Shown here: positions 28,894 to 38,683 of the stretch, in pieces
How the letters are laid out: each line of letters opens with the position of its first letter
How positions within the stretch are numbered: the first letter of the stretch is position 1
DNA from: Kazachstania africana CBS 2517
Taxonomy: Eukaryota > Ascomycota > Saccharomycetes > Saccharomycetales > Saccharomycetaceae
Reading direction: 5' to 3'
Length of the DNA stretch: 64,000 bases
Assembly (NCBI RefSeq): GCF_000304475.1
Contig: NC_018951.1
Coordinates: 248,001 to 312,000 of the forward strand
The notes under the pieces: model-generated
Database searches by the model: none
What the model saw: the letters and a program-made list of their open reading frames with translations, nothing else
What the model was told of the DNA's origin: nothing
Position numbers and translations under genes: made by a program

Positions 28894-30396
28894 TTATTTC
28901 TTAGATTTTTTTTCCTTCTTTTCCTTCTTCTCTTTCTTCTCTTTCTTTTCCTTCTTGCTCTTCTTATCCTTCTTATCCTTCTTATCCTTCTTTTCCTTCT
29001 TGGATTTCTTTTCTTCTTCTTCACCTTCAGTTTCTAACTTTCTCTTCTTAGAAGAAATTTCTTCCTTTTGTTCTTCCTCTGGCTTGTCTTTATTGTATAA
29101 TTCCATGGCTTCTTGAATGGCTAATTCATTCTTTAAAGTTGGCTTACCAATGTTGTAAAATTCTAATCTTTGTTCAACTTGCTTCTTTAAGACACTACCG
29201 AAAACGTTAGAAGGTTCATCAGAATAGTTATCAATTCTAGAGGCAATAGAACACTTGTTGGCTAAATATCTAGAAATTCTACCCTTGTTCTTGGCGGAGG
29301 CCTTAGCAATGAAACCACTGTGGTAAATTAAACCGTACTTTGGAGTGTTACCTTTAGTCTTTAATGCTCTGAATAATGCCTTTTCAGCACCAAGAATTTG
29401 AACAGTAGATGCAGCTTGCTTAGATAAGTTAGTTAATGAACCAGCATGAGATATTAATCTGGCACCAATGACTTCACCAATTAATTCTGATAAATTTGGT
29501 GCAACAGTATGCATCTTTTCACATAAATAGTCGTATAAACCTCTTCTGTAATCAACTAAAGAAACAACTCTTTCAGCGAAAACACAGACATTTTGCATAT
29601 CGATTTCTGATAAATCTTGACCCATTGAAATACGTGCGTTATCAATGACTCTTTGTGCAATACCAGCATCTTCATTTAAATGACCGGCTAACTCATGTAA
29701 GGATTCATCGTTTAAAGAAGCTTTGTCCTTGATGAATAAAACTAATTTAGCAAAAGTGTAGTTGTCCGGTACTAACTTAGCTAATTCAGGGAAATGCCAA
29801 CCGTACCATTCCTTAACTCTCATAGCAAAAGTATTGATATCTTTGTCTAATTGATCGACTAAAGCAATAGCTTGGATGATATGGTTATCGTTCTTTTGGA
29901 CGGAAAACTTAACCTTAGCTCTAGAGTAAGCATGACCTAAACCAAGTTGAGCTCTTTCTAAATCACCAGATTGTAAACCCTTGAACAATTTTTCACCGTG
30001 TTGTCTTACACCACGAAGTAAGTCTTGAGCTAATTCGTTAGAGATACAGTCAACATATGGAAATTGTTCCTTGATAGAAGGACCTAAATTCTTATCAGAA
30101 ATACCTAAAGTAACAGTCTTACTCTTGGAAGCCTTTGGTAAGTTTAATTCAAGAATAGATTTCAAACTGTCTGAAAGTAAACCTTCTGAAATGTCATTAG
30201 CATTCTCTAAAGCGTCAGCAGCACCTTTGAATGGAGCGAACGATACTAATTCAACCAATTTTGTGAACGAACCGAATTCGTTAATTTGTTGTTGAACTTC
30301 AGCTAATCTGGAAGCAATATCATCTTGCTGTAGTTTGACCTTGAAGACCGCATAACCTGTTGGTTCTTCAAATAATAAATATTCAATAGGAGCCAT
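28894..30396 (-). CDS. NOP56: Nop56, box C/D snoRNP core protein
   Basis: A 500-residue nucleolar protein (yeast 504). With Nop58, fibrillarin and Snu13 it forms box C/D snoRNPs that guide 2'-O-methylation of rRNA. It has the N-terminal NOP5NT domain (YLLFEEPTGYAVFKV), a coiled-coil region, and the Nop domain with GARLISHAGSLTNLSKQAAST and ILGAEKALFRALKT. The C-terminal 50 residues are a lysine/glutamate tail of repeated KKEKK and KKDKK units. A PAC plus RRPE promoter pair lies just upstream, as expected of a ribosome-biogenesis gene. Position matches YLR197W. Confidence 0.97.
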   Translation of the reverse strand: MAPIEYLLFEEPTGYAVFKVKLQQDDIASRLAEVQQQINEFGSFTKLVELVSFAPFKGAADALENANDISEGLLSDSLKSILELNLPKASKSKTVTLGISDKNLGPSIKEQFPYVDCISNELAQDLLRGVRQHGEKLFKGLQSGDLERAQLGLGHAYSRAKVKFSVQKNDNHIIQAIALVDQLDKDINTFAMRVKEWYGWHFPELAKLVPDNYTFAKLVLFIKDKASLNDESLHELAGHLNEDAGIAQRVIDNARISMGQDLSEIDMQNVCVFAERVVSLVDYRRGLYDYLCEKMHTVAPNLSELIGEVIGARLISHAGSLTNLSKQAASTVQILGAEKALFRALKTKGNTPKYGLIYHSGFIAKASAKNKGRISRYLANKCSIASRIDNYSDEPSNVFGSVLKKQVEQRLEFYNIGKPTLKNELAIQEAMELYNKDKPEEEQKEEISSKKRKLETEGEEEEKKSKKEKKDKKDKKDKKSKKEKKEKKEKKEKKEKKSKK

Positions 30397-30753
30397 ATTT
30401 ATTGGGAGTTTTGCTGATTATATGGTTAGCTATACTACTACTTATTATGATAGATCTCGAGAAGTAAATTTTCTTTTCAACCTCATCGCAAAAAATTTTT
30501 CACAAAATTTCAAAATACTGAAAAAAGCGTCGTCTTGAACGTTCAGTGCAAAAAAAAAATATTCAGAGTATGGCTAGCGTGTGTCACCCGGCTGAAAGAA
30601 TGTTAGCTGGCAGCGATGGGCTTCTTTAATGCGATGATGGCCACACTTAGGTTACTGGAGGTGGTGGTGGTGGCGACTGTCTTAGTATTGTTGCAATTCT
30701 AATATACAAAATCAGGGTCTAAATACAGATACATATGTGCTATGGTTTTGCGT
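30397..30753. other. NOP56 promoter and PWP1 3' flank
   Basis: This contains the PAC/RRPE pair for NOP56 and a GGT-rich run (about 30660-30675). I looked for box C/D features around GCGATGATGG near 30633 but found no matching D box. No RNA gene called. Confidence 0.45.
30482..30502 (-). promoter_or_regulatory. PAC and RRPE elements of NOP56
   Basis: On the minus strand GCGATGAG (PAC, 30482-30489) sits next to TGAAAAATTTT (RRPE, 30492-30502), about 90-105 bases upstream of the NOP56 ATG. This ordered pair is the standard promoter code of yeast ribosome-biogenesis genes; PAC is bound by Tod6/Dot6 and RRPE by Stb3. Confidence 0.8.
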
Positions 30754-32508
30754 CTATTCGCTTTCCCAATCTTCTTCTTCTTCTTCGCCTTCTCTTTCCT
30801 CCTCATCTTCGCCTTGGTCATCTACGGTGACGACTGTATCTGGGTTGTCGTTCTTGATATATTTCCTACTGATTCTGGAACTCTTACCCATCTTTTGTGC
30901 TTCTTCTCTGGCTAATTTTTGGATGCCTGCCAATTCATGAGTGAAACTCTTACGGACAGTTCTATTCGTGAAGACGTCCCATAGTTTTAGACCTTTATTG
31001 ACACCACCAACAACCATAACACCGGCGGTTTCAATATCTGGGGCAAAGGAAGTTGTTAAGACGTTACCAACATCGAAGTCACGAGATAAGACCATATTTG
31101 GACCTTTCATTGAACCATCTGCTTGCGAATCACCAGTTGGGAACTTCCATAACTTCACCGCCTTTTCACCCATGGCACCAGTACTCATTAGACCTGGAAT
31201 AAAGTTGTTAACTGACAAGGATGAGATACCTGCATCGTGGGCCTTCAAAGTCCAGACCGGTTTGGATCCTGCATTATTTCTAATATCGAACGAATAAATA
31301 TTACCAGAATCAGTACCAGCAAGTATTATATTTTCATCTGCAAAAATGACAGTTTCCACTTCTTCACCGTTGGAAACAGACCAATATTTGGACATTTCAT
31401 TTTCATTTGAAATTCTAACATCCGTCAATGCAATACGAGAGTCGTAACCACCGGTCAATAAAATTGAACCGTTACCGTGATGCCATTGCGATGAGGAAAC
31501 ATTCTTGTTGTTATGAATAGATGCCATAGAACGAGCAGCGTTACCACTGTTTAGATCCCATAATTTGACAGTGTGATCAGCAGAAGTAGATGCAAGAACG
31601 GCACGGAAGTGCTTGTTATGAGAAAGAGATAGTACGGCATCAGTGTGATGTGACGTTATATGTTGATTATGCTTTGTTTTCTTCTTTTTCTTGGTTAATG
31701 ATGCCATGGAATTATTAACTGGTTCACCTAGGATCATATCTGGGAAAGCTTTTTCAACGCAATCTAGATTCCAAATTTCAATTTGTGGATCAAACGTACC
31801 TACAGCAACAAAATTGGCCAAACTATCATTATCGTTACTACCTGGCTTGTAATTTAACCATTCAACACATAGAGGGAATGCAGGCAACATTAAATCGTGG
31901 TGAACGTACAAAGAGCTATCACGAACTAAACCTCTTGCGACATCTGGATCGGCTTCATCACCTTGTTCAGTTGGAATCTCGCTGTCATGGAAACCTGCAC
32001 CATCATCATAAACGTAAACGTCCAAGTATGAGACTTCATCTTCTGTCCTAGTAGCAAGAACCAGATTATCACTTGGATAAACTTGTAATTCTTGCTTGGC
32101 TTCAGTTTCTTCTTCTTGGGTTGGTAAAGTGATGTATGGATCAGAATCTTCGCCACCAGCGTGGAATTTAACGTCTTCATTAGCTAATCCAGGAAACATG
32201 GAAATATCTTGGCCTTTTCCATTGTCACTATCTTCATAATGCTCCAAATCGTATTCTTTCAAATCATCGTCAACTTCAAGCTGATTTTTCAGTCCATCAA
32301 CGTTGGCTTCCTTATTCTCCTCTCTATCGTTTGCATCATCATTTAATTGCTCTTGCTCTTCATCATTAGCGGCCTCATCTGAATAGTCATCACCTAGATT
32401 TAACTTTGCCATTTCTTCGATTCTAGCAACTTCCTCATCGTTCAACTCGTATTTTTCAGGAAATTCAGAAGCATAGCCTCTTGGGACCCATCCTGTAGCA
32501 GAGATCAT
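30754..32508 (-). CDS. PWP1: Pwp1, WD40 ribosome-biogenesis factor
   Basis: A 584-residue nucleolar WD40 protein (yeast 576) needed for 25S rRNA processing in the large subunit pathway. The start MISATGWVPRGYASEFPEKY is the family signature; an acidic region follows (about 40-130). WD blades include HTDAVLSLSHNKHFRAVLAS and TSADHTVKLWDLNSG. The tail is very acidic. A PAC site lies upstream. Position matches YLR196W, divergent from NMT1. Confidence 0.95.
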   Translation of the reverse strand: MISATGWVPRGYASEFPEKYELNDEEVARIEEMAKLNLGDDYSDEAANDEEQEQLNDDANDREENKEANVDGLKNQLEVDDDLKEYDLEHYEDSDNGKGQDISMFPGLANEDVKFHAGGEDSDPYITLPTQEEETEAKQELQVYPSDNLVLATRTEDEVSYLDVYVYDDGAGFHDSEIPTEQGDEADPDVARGLVRDSSLYVHHDLMLPAFPLCVEWLNYKPGSNDNDSLANFVAVGTFDPQIEIWNLDCVEKAFPDMILGEPVNNSMASLTKKKKKTKHNQHITSHHTDAVLSLSHNKHFRAVLASTSADHTVKLWDLNSGNAARSMASIHNNKNVSSSQWHHGNGSILLTGGYDSRIALTDVRISNENEMSKYWSVSNGEEVETVIFADENIILAGTDSGNIYSFDIRNNAGSKPVWTLKAHDAGISSLSVNNFIPGLMSTGAMGEKAVKLWKFPTGDSQADGSMKGPNMVLSRDFDVGNVLTTSFAPDIETAGVMVVGGVNKGLKLWDVFTNRTVRKSFTHELAGIQKLAREEAQKMGKSSRISRKYIKNDNPDTVVTVDDQGEDEEEREGEEEEEDWESE

Positions 32509-32578
32509 CTTTATATCCGATTCTTAACACACAAGATCTTGACCTTATAGCTATATCTAATGCTCTTAATTAACTGAG

Positions 32579-32586
32579 CTCATCGC
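32579..32586 (-). promoter_or_regulatory. PAC element of PWP1
   Basis: CTCATCGC on the plus strand is GCGATGAG for PWP1, about 71 bases upstream of its ATG. An RRPE-like TAAAAATTTTTT follows near 32606-32618. This fits the ribosome-biogenesis role of PWP1. Confidence 0.7.
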
Positions 32587-32760
32587 AAAATATCAGCTTA
32601 AACTGTAAAAATTTTTTGTTTTTTTTATCCGAAGGTCGTATAATGCGATTGATGCAGTAAGACGTTCAAGAGATTCGATCGATTGGAAACGATTACTACA
32701 AGAAACTGTTGCTGTCACAAATGGTACAAGGCGGCATTCGTTTTATTCAAGTGAGTAGAG

Positions 32761-34128
32761 ATGTCTGAGGAGAAGAAAGATTCCAATGTTGACAAGATAC
32801 AAGATCTTTTGAAGTTGCTTGCGCTAAATAACGGTGATGTGCAGAAATTGAATTCGCAACAACGTAAAGCTTTTGAAGAGTACAAGTTCTGGAGGACTCA
32901 ACAAGTGGTGTCATTTGATGAGAAATTCGATAAAGAAGGGGTTATTGATGATACCAAGACTCCGGCTGACATTCCAGACAAGCCATTGCCATTGATAGAT
33001 GGGTTTACATGGTGCAACATCAATCCAGATGATCCAAATGAATTGGACGATTTGTTCGTTCTTTTAAATGAGAATTACGTAGAAGATAAGCATTCGGTAT
33101 TCAGATTCAATTATAAGGAAGCCTTCCTCAATTGGGCATTGAAGGCACCAGGTTGGAAAATCGAGTGGAATGTTGGTGTGCGTGTACAATCTACTGGGAA
33201 ACTAGTTGCATTCATCTCCGCTATTCCTCTCACCCTAAGAATTCGTGATAACGCTATCCCTAGTGTCGAGGTCAACTTCTTATGTATCCATAAACAATTA
33301 AGGTCCAAAAGATTGGCTCCTCTCATGATTATGGAAATTCAAAGAAGAGTGAATAGATACGATATCTGGCAAGCTCTATATACTGCTGGTGTTGTTTTAC
33401 CTTCACCAATCAGTACTTGTCGTTACACTCATCGTGCATTGAATTGGACCAAGCTTTATGAAACTGGATTCACTGACTTACCAGGTGATCGTACGGCACC
33501 TCAAATGGTGGCCGAATGTGCTATACCAAAAGTGACGAAGATGCAAGGTTTAAGACCAATGAAAAAGGAAGATGTTCCTGAGGCATTCGCTTTATTGAGT
33601 AAATATCAAGAAAGATTTGATTTAGCCCATCTATTTGATGAAGAGGAATTCAAACATTGGTTCCTTGGTTCTCAAGACGATAACAAAGTTATCTTTTCTT
33701 ACGTTGTTGAACAGCCGGATGGTAAGATAACCGACTTCTTTTCATTTTACTCTTTACCTTTCAGCATTCTTGGCAATGCAAAACATGATCAAGTTGAAAT
33801 TGCCTACCTTTATTACTATGCCACTGACGCTGATTTCGAATACAACGATAGGTTTAGTAAAGAAGCCACTGAAGTATCGAAACAGAGACTTACTGAATTG
33901 GTAGGAGACGCGCTTATCCTCGCAAAGAATATGGGAATGGACGTCTTCAATGCATTGACCTCTCAAGAAAACACGTTATTTTTGGAAAATTTGAAATTCG
34001 GTCTAGGTGATGGTTTATTAAATTTCTACACTCTAAACTACAAGGCCTTCCCAATTACAGGCGGTTTGAAGCCAGATAATACCATTGATGCTGAGAAACG
34101 TAGTAATGTCGGTGTCGTCATGTTATAA
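32761..34128 (+). CDS. NMT1: N-myristoyltransferase
   Basis: A 455-residue enzyme, the same length as yeast Nmt1. It transfers myristate from myristoyl-CoA to N-terminal glycine of proteins such as Arf1 and Vps15. Landmarks are FTWCNINPDDPNELDDLFVL, the acyl-CoA site EVNFLCIHKQLRSKRLAP, the HRALNWTKLYETGF segment, FGLGDGLLNFYTLNY, and the C-terminal carboxylate that acts as catalytic base (ending VGVVML). Position matches YLR195C. Confidence 0.97.
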   Translation: MSEEKKDSNVDKIQDLLKLLALNNGDVQKLNSQQRKAFEEYKFWRTQQVVSFDEKFDKEGVIDDTKTPADIPDKPLPLIDGFTWCNINPDDPNELDDLFVLLNENYVEDKHSVFRFNYKEAFLNWALKAPGWKIEWNVGVRVQSTGKLVAFISAIPLTLRIRDNAIPSVEVNFLCIHKQLRSKRLAPLMIMEIQRRVNRYDIWQALYTAGVVLPSPISTCRYTHRALNWTKLYETGFTDLPGDRTAPQMVAECAIPKVTKMQGLRPMKKEDVPEAFALLSKYQERFDLAHLFDEEEFKHWFLGSQDDNKVIFSYVVEQPDGKITDFFSFYSLPFSILGNAKHDQVEIAYLYYYATDADFEYNDRFSKEATEVSKQRLTELVGDALILAKNMGMDVFNALTSQENTLFLENLKFGLGDGLLNFYTLNYKAFPITGGLKPDNTIDAEKRSNVGVVML

Positions 34129-34769
34129 GCCTTCCGCCCCCTCTTTATTGTATATACAAGTTATGTAGTATAATCATCACGAATCTGAAAAAAAATCTGA
34201 TGATATTATTTTCGTCCACTAAAGCATCGACCGAGTAAAATAGAAATGGTGGCTTAACCAGAGGTTACGCATTCAGTTTCAGATTCTGTCGATCCGCTAT
34301 TTTTAATCTTATGAAAGACATAAAACATTGCTGTTAGAGCTACTTCAAGGCTGTGCCAAACTGCGCCAAGCAAAAAACTTTGTGCCGGGAAGTTCGACGA
34401 TCATCGAGAAAATAAAAAAGAAGGCTGACACATTTAATGATTCTCGAGAACATAAACTTAGCAATTGATTCGAGGGATTCATGGAGTCGAATCAGTGGAA
34501 TGTGTAGCAATTCTAAAAATAAAATTACAGGCTGGATCTTTTTTCTTATTCAAGCTACTTTCCGTCATAAGAATTAGGTAAGAGTCTTGGCAATCCATTA
34601 AAGCTACTATGTCGCTGGCTTGTCCTGACTAACCAGCCTCTTTTGTAGAAGCAATTGTATAAAAGGGGAGGATGCTCCACTGAATTTGCTGTTTTGGATC
34701 ATGGAGTTTCTATTATCATAGTATCACGGATCTAAAATCAATACTAAACAACAATCACAAAAGGACAAT
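34129..34769. other. NCW2 upstream region
   Basis: A 641-base promoter region. TATAAAAG at 34658-34665 runs into AGGGG (34664-34668), a stress-response-like element, about 105 bases before the NCW2 ATG. I saw no tRNA or other gene. Confidence 0.5.
34658..34668 (+). promoter_or_regulatory. TATA box with adjoining STRE for NCW2
   Basis: TATAAAAGGGG combines a consensus TATA box and an STRE core (AGGGG). This arrangement is common at stress-induced cell-wall genes in yeast. Motif-only inference. Confidence 0.5.
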
Positions 34770-35498
34770 ATGAAAACTAATACAAAATATTTAATCGCTG
34801 GTACTTTCCTTCTCTCTTTGGTAAGTGCAATTTCAGATGAATCCGGTTCTCTAGATTCAGCCGAAAGCTCATCTAATAGTTCTTCAGAATATTCATCCGG
34901 CGCTGAAGCCAGTTCCGGTGAATCTACTAATGATTCTAGCGATTCTTCAGAATCTACCGAGGAGACTACTGTCGAAAAAAGTGCTGCTTCAGTCTATTCC
35001 AGTCAAGCCGCAGCAACTTCCGAAGAAGCATATCAATATTCAGCCACCAGTGCTGTCACTAAGACAGCCACAACTACAGCAGCAGAATTCGCTGTCGAAC
35101 CAAGCGCAACTGTAATAACGACCAATGCAATGGGTGAGACTACTACTGAATATTTCTGGTACAACATAAATTCCGAAACGACAGATGCAGCCTCGAGCAC
35201 CGTAGGACAAAGTACTGAATTAGAGTCCTCTGTCACCGAAATAATAGAATCTTCTGCTGCTACGTCTACAGGTTCTGCCACTGCTTCTGCCAAGGAAGTT
35301 ACCACATTGTCAAACTCCAGTGAAGGGATAACGGCTTCAGCTACGAGTTCATCGAAAAGTAAAAGTACTACAAAATCTAGCACAAGTAGTAAAAAATCTT
35401 CATCGACAGCTTCGGTAAAGAGTTCTAGTTCAAACGGTGTAGCATCCAATGGAGTAAGTACAGGTCTAGTTTTATTGGCTGGTTACCTTCTTTTATAG
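34770..35498 (+). CDS. NCW2: GPI-anchored serine/threonine-rich cell wall protein
   Basis: A 242-residue secreted protein. Residues 1-20 are a signal peptide (MKTNTKYLIAGTFLLSLVSA). Most of the rest is serine, threonine and alanine, likely heavily O-mannosylated, with a short conserved-looking segment ETTTEYFWYNINSE in the middle. The C-terminus (about 225-242, NGVSTGLVLLAGYLLL) is a GPI-attachment signal with a likely omega site at the SSNG or ASNG just before it. Position between NMT1 and UPS1 matches YLR194C (NCW2), whose product takes part in chitin-glucan assembly. Low complexity makes orthology depend mostly on synteny. Confidence 0.8.
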   Translation: MKTNTKYLIAGTFLLSLVSAISDESGSLDSAESSSNSSSEYSSGAEASSGESTNDSSDSSESTEETTVEKSAASVYSSQAAATSEEAYQYSATSAVTKTATTTAAEFAVEPSATVITTNAMGETTTEYFWYNINSETTDAASSTVGQSTELESSVTEIIESSAATSTGSATASAKEVTTLSNSSEGITASATSSSKSKSTTKSSTSSKKSSSTASVKSSSSNGVASNGVSTGLVLLAGYLLL

Positions 35499-35953
35499 AT
35501 GTCATTAATCCAAAGTCTTATATATTACATATTTTAATTCAAGCGTTCTAGTATTCAATTTTACCTTTGATTAATTCGTAAGGTCTACGAGAAACGATAT
35601 CCTGGGGCTATTTACCATAGAAACCGACAATGAGACATTGGACCAGAGGACCGGACATTGCGATGCATCCTTCATAACTTCACAAGAACTTGCCCATTAA
35701 ACGTAGACATAGATATCTTTACAAAATGAAATGGCAAAATCATTACCGTACACATGCATTGTACGGCCCATCTTGAAGCCAATAACGCTACTACACGCCG
35801 TTGCTATATTTCCCACCTCCGTCCTTTCCATGAGGCGTTATTTATAAGATATCGAACTCTGAAAATTCGGGATCTTGTTTCTTCCCAATGTCAAAAGGTC
35901 GAGGATAAGAAAAGAGTGTGATTAGAAGGAGGGAGGAGAGTGAATCTGATGCC
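35499..35953. other. NCW2-UPS1 intergenic region
   Basis: This holds the NCW2 3' end and the UPS1 promoter. No gene or known motif stands out. Confidence 0.45.
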
Positions 35954-36499
35954 ATGGTGTTGTATTATATGAACAAACATGTCTTCAATAACGATTTTGC
36001 AAGTGTGTCAATGGCATTTTTCAACAAATACCCAAATCCCTACAATAAAAATACAATATCGATTGATGTGATACTACGGAGGATAGAATCGAACGGTAAC
36101 CTGTTCAGTATAAGACTAATTAAAAAACAAGGGAAATTGCCCAGCTGGGTGACATTGTTCATCGGGGCCAACTCGAACATCACTGAGTCATGGATGATCG
36201 AGTATTCCACGGTAAACCCGAAGGAACAGACCTTGACGACGCTTATAAAGAACCTAAACCATACAAAACTACTCCAAGTGGAAGAACACACCCTATATCG
36301 GTACAACGGGGACATGGAGCGTACTTTTGTAAATAGCAAAGTCAAGTTCTCAAGCGGGTTCAAATTAGGCAACCACGACATCAGAAACAAAATAGAATCG
36401 TGGTCTCAAAACAAATTCGAAGAAAGCGTACACAGAAGCAGACTTGGGATGTCTCTTGTCATGCAAAAGATCGAGGAAGCTGCCCAAAATGAGCTTTAA
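35954..36499 (+). CDS. UPS1: Ups1, intermembrane-space phosphatidic acid transfer protein
   Basis: A 181-residue PRELI/MSF1 family protein. The open frame begins earlier at a GTG, but the ATG at 35954 (MVLYYMNKHVFNNDFASVS) aligns with the yeast start (175 residues). With Mdm35 it carries phosphatidic acid from outer to inner membrane for cardiolipin synthesis, the pathway that ends with CRD1. Family blocks are the opening, NKYPNPYNKNTISIDVI, GKLPSWV, ITESWMIEYS and VKFSSGFKLG. Position matches YLR193C. Confidence 0.94.
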   Translation: MVLYYMNKHVFNNDFASVSMAFFNKYPNPYNKNTISIDVILRRIESNGNLFSIRLIKKQGKLPSWVTLFIGANSNITESWMIEYSTVNPKEQTLTTLIKNLNHTKLLQVEEHTLYRYNGDMERTFVNSKVKFSSGFKLGNHDIRNKIESWSQNKFEESVHRSRLGMSLVMQKIEEAAQNEL

Positions 36500-36736
36500 A
36501 CCGATGCCCATCTACTATGTATTCGATGTAAATACCCATAACGTAAGAAACGATTATACTACCATTTTTTTCTTTTTCTGAAATTTGGCACCCAACGCAA
36601 AAAGTTACGACGGACACCTGTAAAAATTTGAAAAGTTTAAGAGCCTTTATTAGTTGATGTGGTTAAAGAGATTTAGTGAAACATCTCATCGATCAGGTAT
36701 CTTTCTCGAAGAAAACAGAAAATACACAATAAAGAG

Positions 36737-37567
36737 ATGTCTTGGGACGACGAAGCTATCAACGGTTCTATGGGTAACGATGACGCTGCCTTGATGAATT
36801 CATGGGAAGATGAACTAAATTTCAATGATGGTGATGAACCTGTGTTGGAATCATGGGATGCCATAGAGGAGGAAAAACCAAAGCCAAAAAGTAAAGAAAC
36901 CACTCCAAAGCCAAAGAGTAATAATAACAACAAGAAGGATAAGAAATCTACCGCTGACAAGGCTCTATTAGATATTGACACACTCGACGAAAAGACTCGT
37001 AGAGAATTAATAAAGAAAGCTGAATTAGAATCTGATTTAAACAATGCTGCGGATTTATTTGGTGGATTAGGTGTTGCAGAAGAACATCCAAGAGAAAGAG
37101 CCGCGAGAATGCAAAAAGAAATGGAAGCTACATTAGCTAATTCTAAACCAAAATTGACTAAAGAGACTCCATTTGAAGAACATCCACTATTTGCACAAGC
37201 CGAGACTAAGAGTGATTATCAAGATTTAAGAAAAGCTCTAGCTACGGCTATCACTTCCATGAATAATAAATCATCACTCAATTACACTTCTTCATTAGCC
37301 ATCGACTTAATTAGAGATGTTGCTAAGCCAATGTCCGTCGAATCAATCAGACAAACTATCGCTACATTGAATGTCTTAATGAAAGATAAGGAGAAGCAAG
37401 AGAGACAAGCCCGTTTGGCTAAAGTCAGGGGTGGTACTGCTACCGGTGGTGCAGGTAAGAAGAAAGCAAAGGGTAAAACTAATTTAGGTGGTGCTTTTAA
37501 GAAAGACCAAGATTTCGACTTTGATAACAACACTTACGATGATTTCGGTGACGACGATTTCATGTAA
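36737..37567 (+). CDS. HCR1: eIF3j (Hcr1)
   Basis: A 276-residue eIF3-associated factor (yeast 265). It starts MSWDDEAINGS, has acidic tryptophan-containing repeats (NSWEDEL, ESWDAIEEE) that bind the eIF3b RRM, and a lysine-rich linker, a helical core, and a basic segment near GGAGKKKAKGKTNLGGAFKK. It aids 40S binding, 20S pre-rRNA processing and termination. Position matches YLR192C. Confidence 0.95.
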   Translation: MSWDDEAINGSMGNDDAALMNSWEDELNFNDGDEPVLESWDAIEEEKPKPKSKETTPKPKSNNNNKKDKKSTADKALLDIDTLDEKTRRELIKKAELESDLNNAADLFGGLGVAEEHPRERAARMQKEMEATLANSKPKLTKETPFEEHPLFAQAETKSDYQDLRKALATAITSMNNKSSLNYTSSLAIDLIRDVAKPMSVESIRQTIATLNVLMKDKEKQERQARLAKVRGGTATGGAGKKKAKGKTNLGGAFKKDQDFDFDNNTYDDFGDDDFM

Positions 37568-38046
37568 TCTCCAAAAGAAAACTCCAAATTTCAAATTCAT
37601 AATGCTCTCATTTGACTAGCGATGTTTCTTTTCATAACCAAGATTCTTATAGAAATCAGGTTGATAAAAAGTATATATATTTAAGTACTATTGAAATTAA
37701 ATCTGAATCAATTTAGTTTGTAATGTGCCGCTATTCGTGGTGATCCTCATCGCGTGGCTACAGCTTGAGGGATACCATCTTACAGCCTTCCTTCGACTTT
37801 CTAAGCATTAGCTTTCCTCTTTGCTAGCATTCGCGCATTACTGCGGAAAACACCCTTGGACATCAGCTAATTAGAATGACAGTGACCAATGTGAAAAGAC
37901 AGGACATCCTATCCAATATATACTCACAGATGTCACCTCAAATTGACCCTTGAATAAACGTTTTCTTAAGTATATAAAGTATGAGATTCTTGTAAAACGA
38001 GCCTATTATTGCGAAGTAACAATATAATACACAGGGAATCTGAAAC
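37568..38046. other. HCR1-LEA-like intergenic region
   Basis: In S. cerevisiae HCR1 and PEX13 are adjacent; here an extra gene follows. A TATA box TATATAAAG lies at 37971-37979, 68 bases before that gene's ATG. No CCCCT stress element was found. Confidence 0.45.
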
Positions 38047-38610
38047 ATGTCATTGCAACTAATTAGAGCTACCGTAAGAATAAGGCCTCAACTTGTTAGT
38101 ATCAGAGCCTTCCAGACTACTAGGAATCCATGGAGTAAGAATTCCATGAAGGAAAGCCTGGAAGATATTAATCTGAAAGTAGGAAAAGCTGCTGCAGAAG
38201 GTATTGAAAAGACAGAAGATGCCAGCAAAAAAGTGAGTGAGAAGACGAGTGATGCATTCAAGCAATTTGAACAAAAATTTAATATCAACGAGGGAATTGA
38301 TAAAATGAAGGATAAAAGTAAGAAATTGAAAGACGATATTATGTCCAAGGGACAAGAAATGAAGGATAATACCATGTCCAAAGGGAAGGAAATGAAAGAA
38401 GATCTTAAAGATAAGACTGATGACGCTATGGCCAAAGGTAAAGATATGAAGCAGGATGCTATGGTGAAAGGTAAAGAAATGAAAGATGAGGCCAAATGGA
38501 AGGGACAGCAAATGACTAACGAAGCAAAATTAAAAGGCAAAGAAATGGAAAAAGAGACAAAGGCAAAAGTTGATAATTTGAAAGAAAATGTAGAGGGGAA
38601 GACAAAGTAA
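38047..38610 (+). CDS. Predicted mitochondrial LEA group 3-like repeat protein
   Basis: A 187-residue protein I cannot assign to a named yeast gene. Residues 1-30 are basic and without acids (MSLQLIRATVRIRPQLVSIR), a likely mitochondrial presequence. Residues from about 35 on are highly charged, with no proline, cysteine or long hydrophobic run. From about 98 to 180 the chain falls into 11-residue units: MSKGQEMKDNT-like, then TMSKGKEMKED, a short unit LKDKTDD, AMAKGKDMKQD, AMVKGKEMKDE, AKWKGQQMTNE, AKLKGKEMEKE and TKAKVDNLKEN. An 11-mer amphipathic repeat of this type is the hallmark of LEA group 3 proteins, which protect membranes and enzymes during drying. The family call is mine by pattern; a generic coiled coil is the main alternative. 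A TATA box precedes it. Confidence 0.65.
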   Translation: MSLQLIRATVRIRPQLVSIRAFQTTRNPWSKNSMKESLEDINLKVGKAAAEGIEKTEDASKKVSEKTSDAFKQFEQKFNINEGIDKMKDKSKKLKDDIMSKGQEMKDNTMSKGKEMKEDLKDKTDDAMAKGKDMKQDAMVKGKEMKDEAKWKGQQMTNEAKLKGKEMEKETKAKVDNLKENVEGKTK

Positions 38611-38683
38611 CATAAGAGTATCTGAATTTTATAATTACTTATCATGAAATGTATATATATATTTTGAAAAAATGCATTAAGAT

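Noticed and set aside
38059..38645. Two long frames opposite the LEA-like gene
   Set aside because: They are phenylalanine/leucine-rich reverse readings of a lysine-rich repeat. The plus-strand frame has the ATG, TATA box and ordered repeats.
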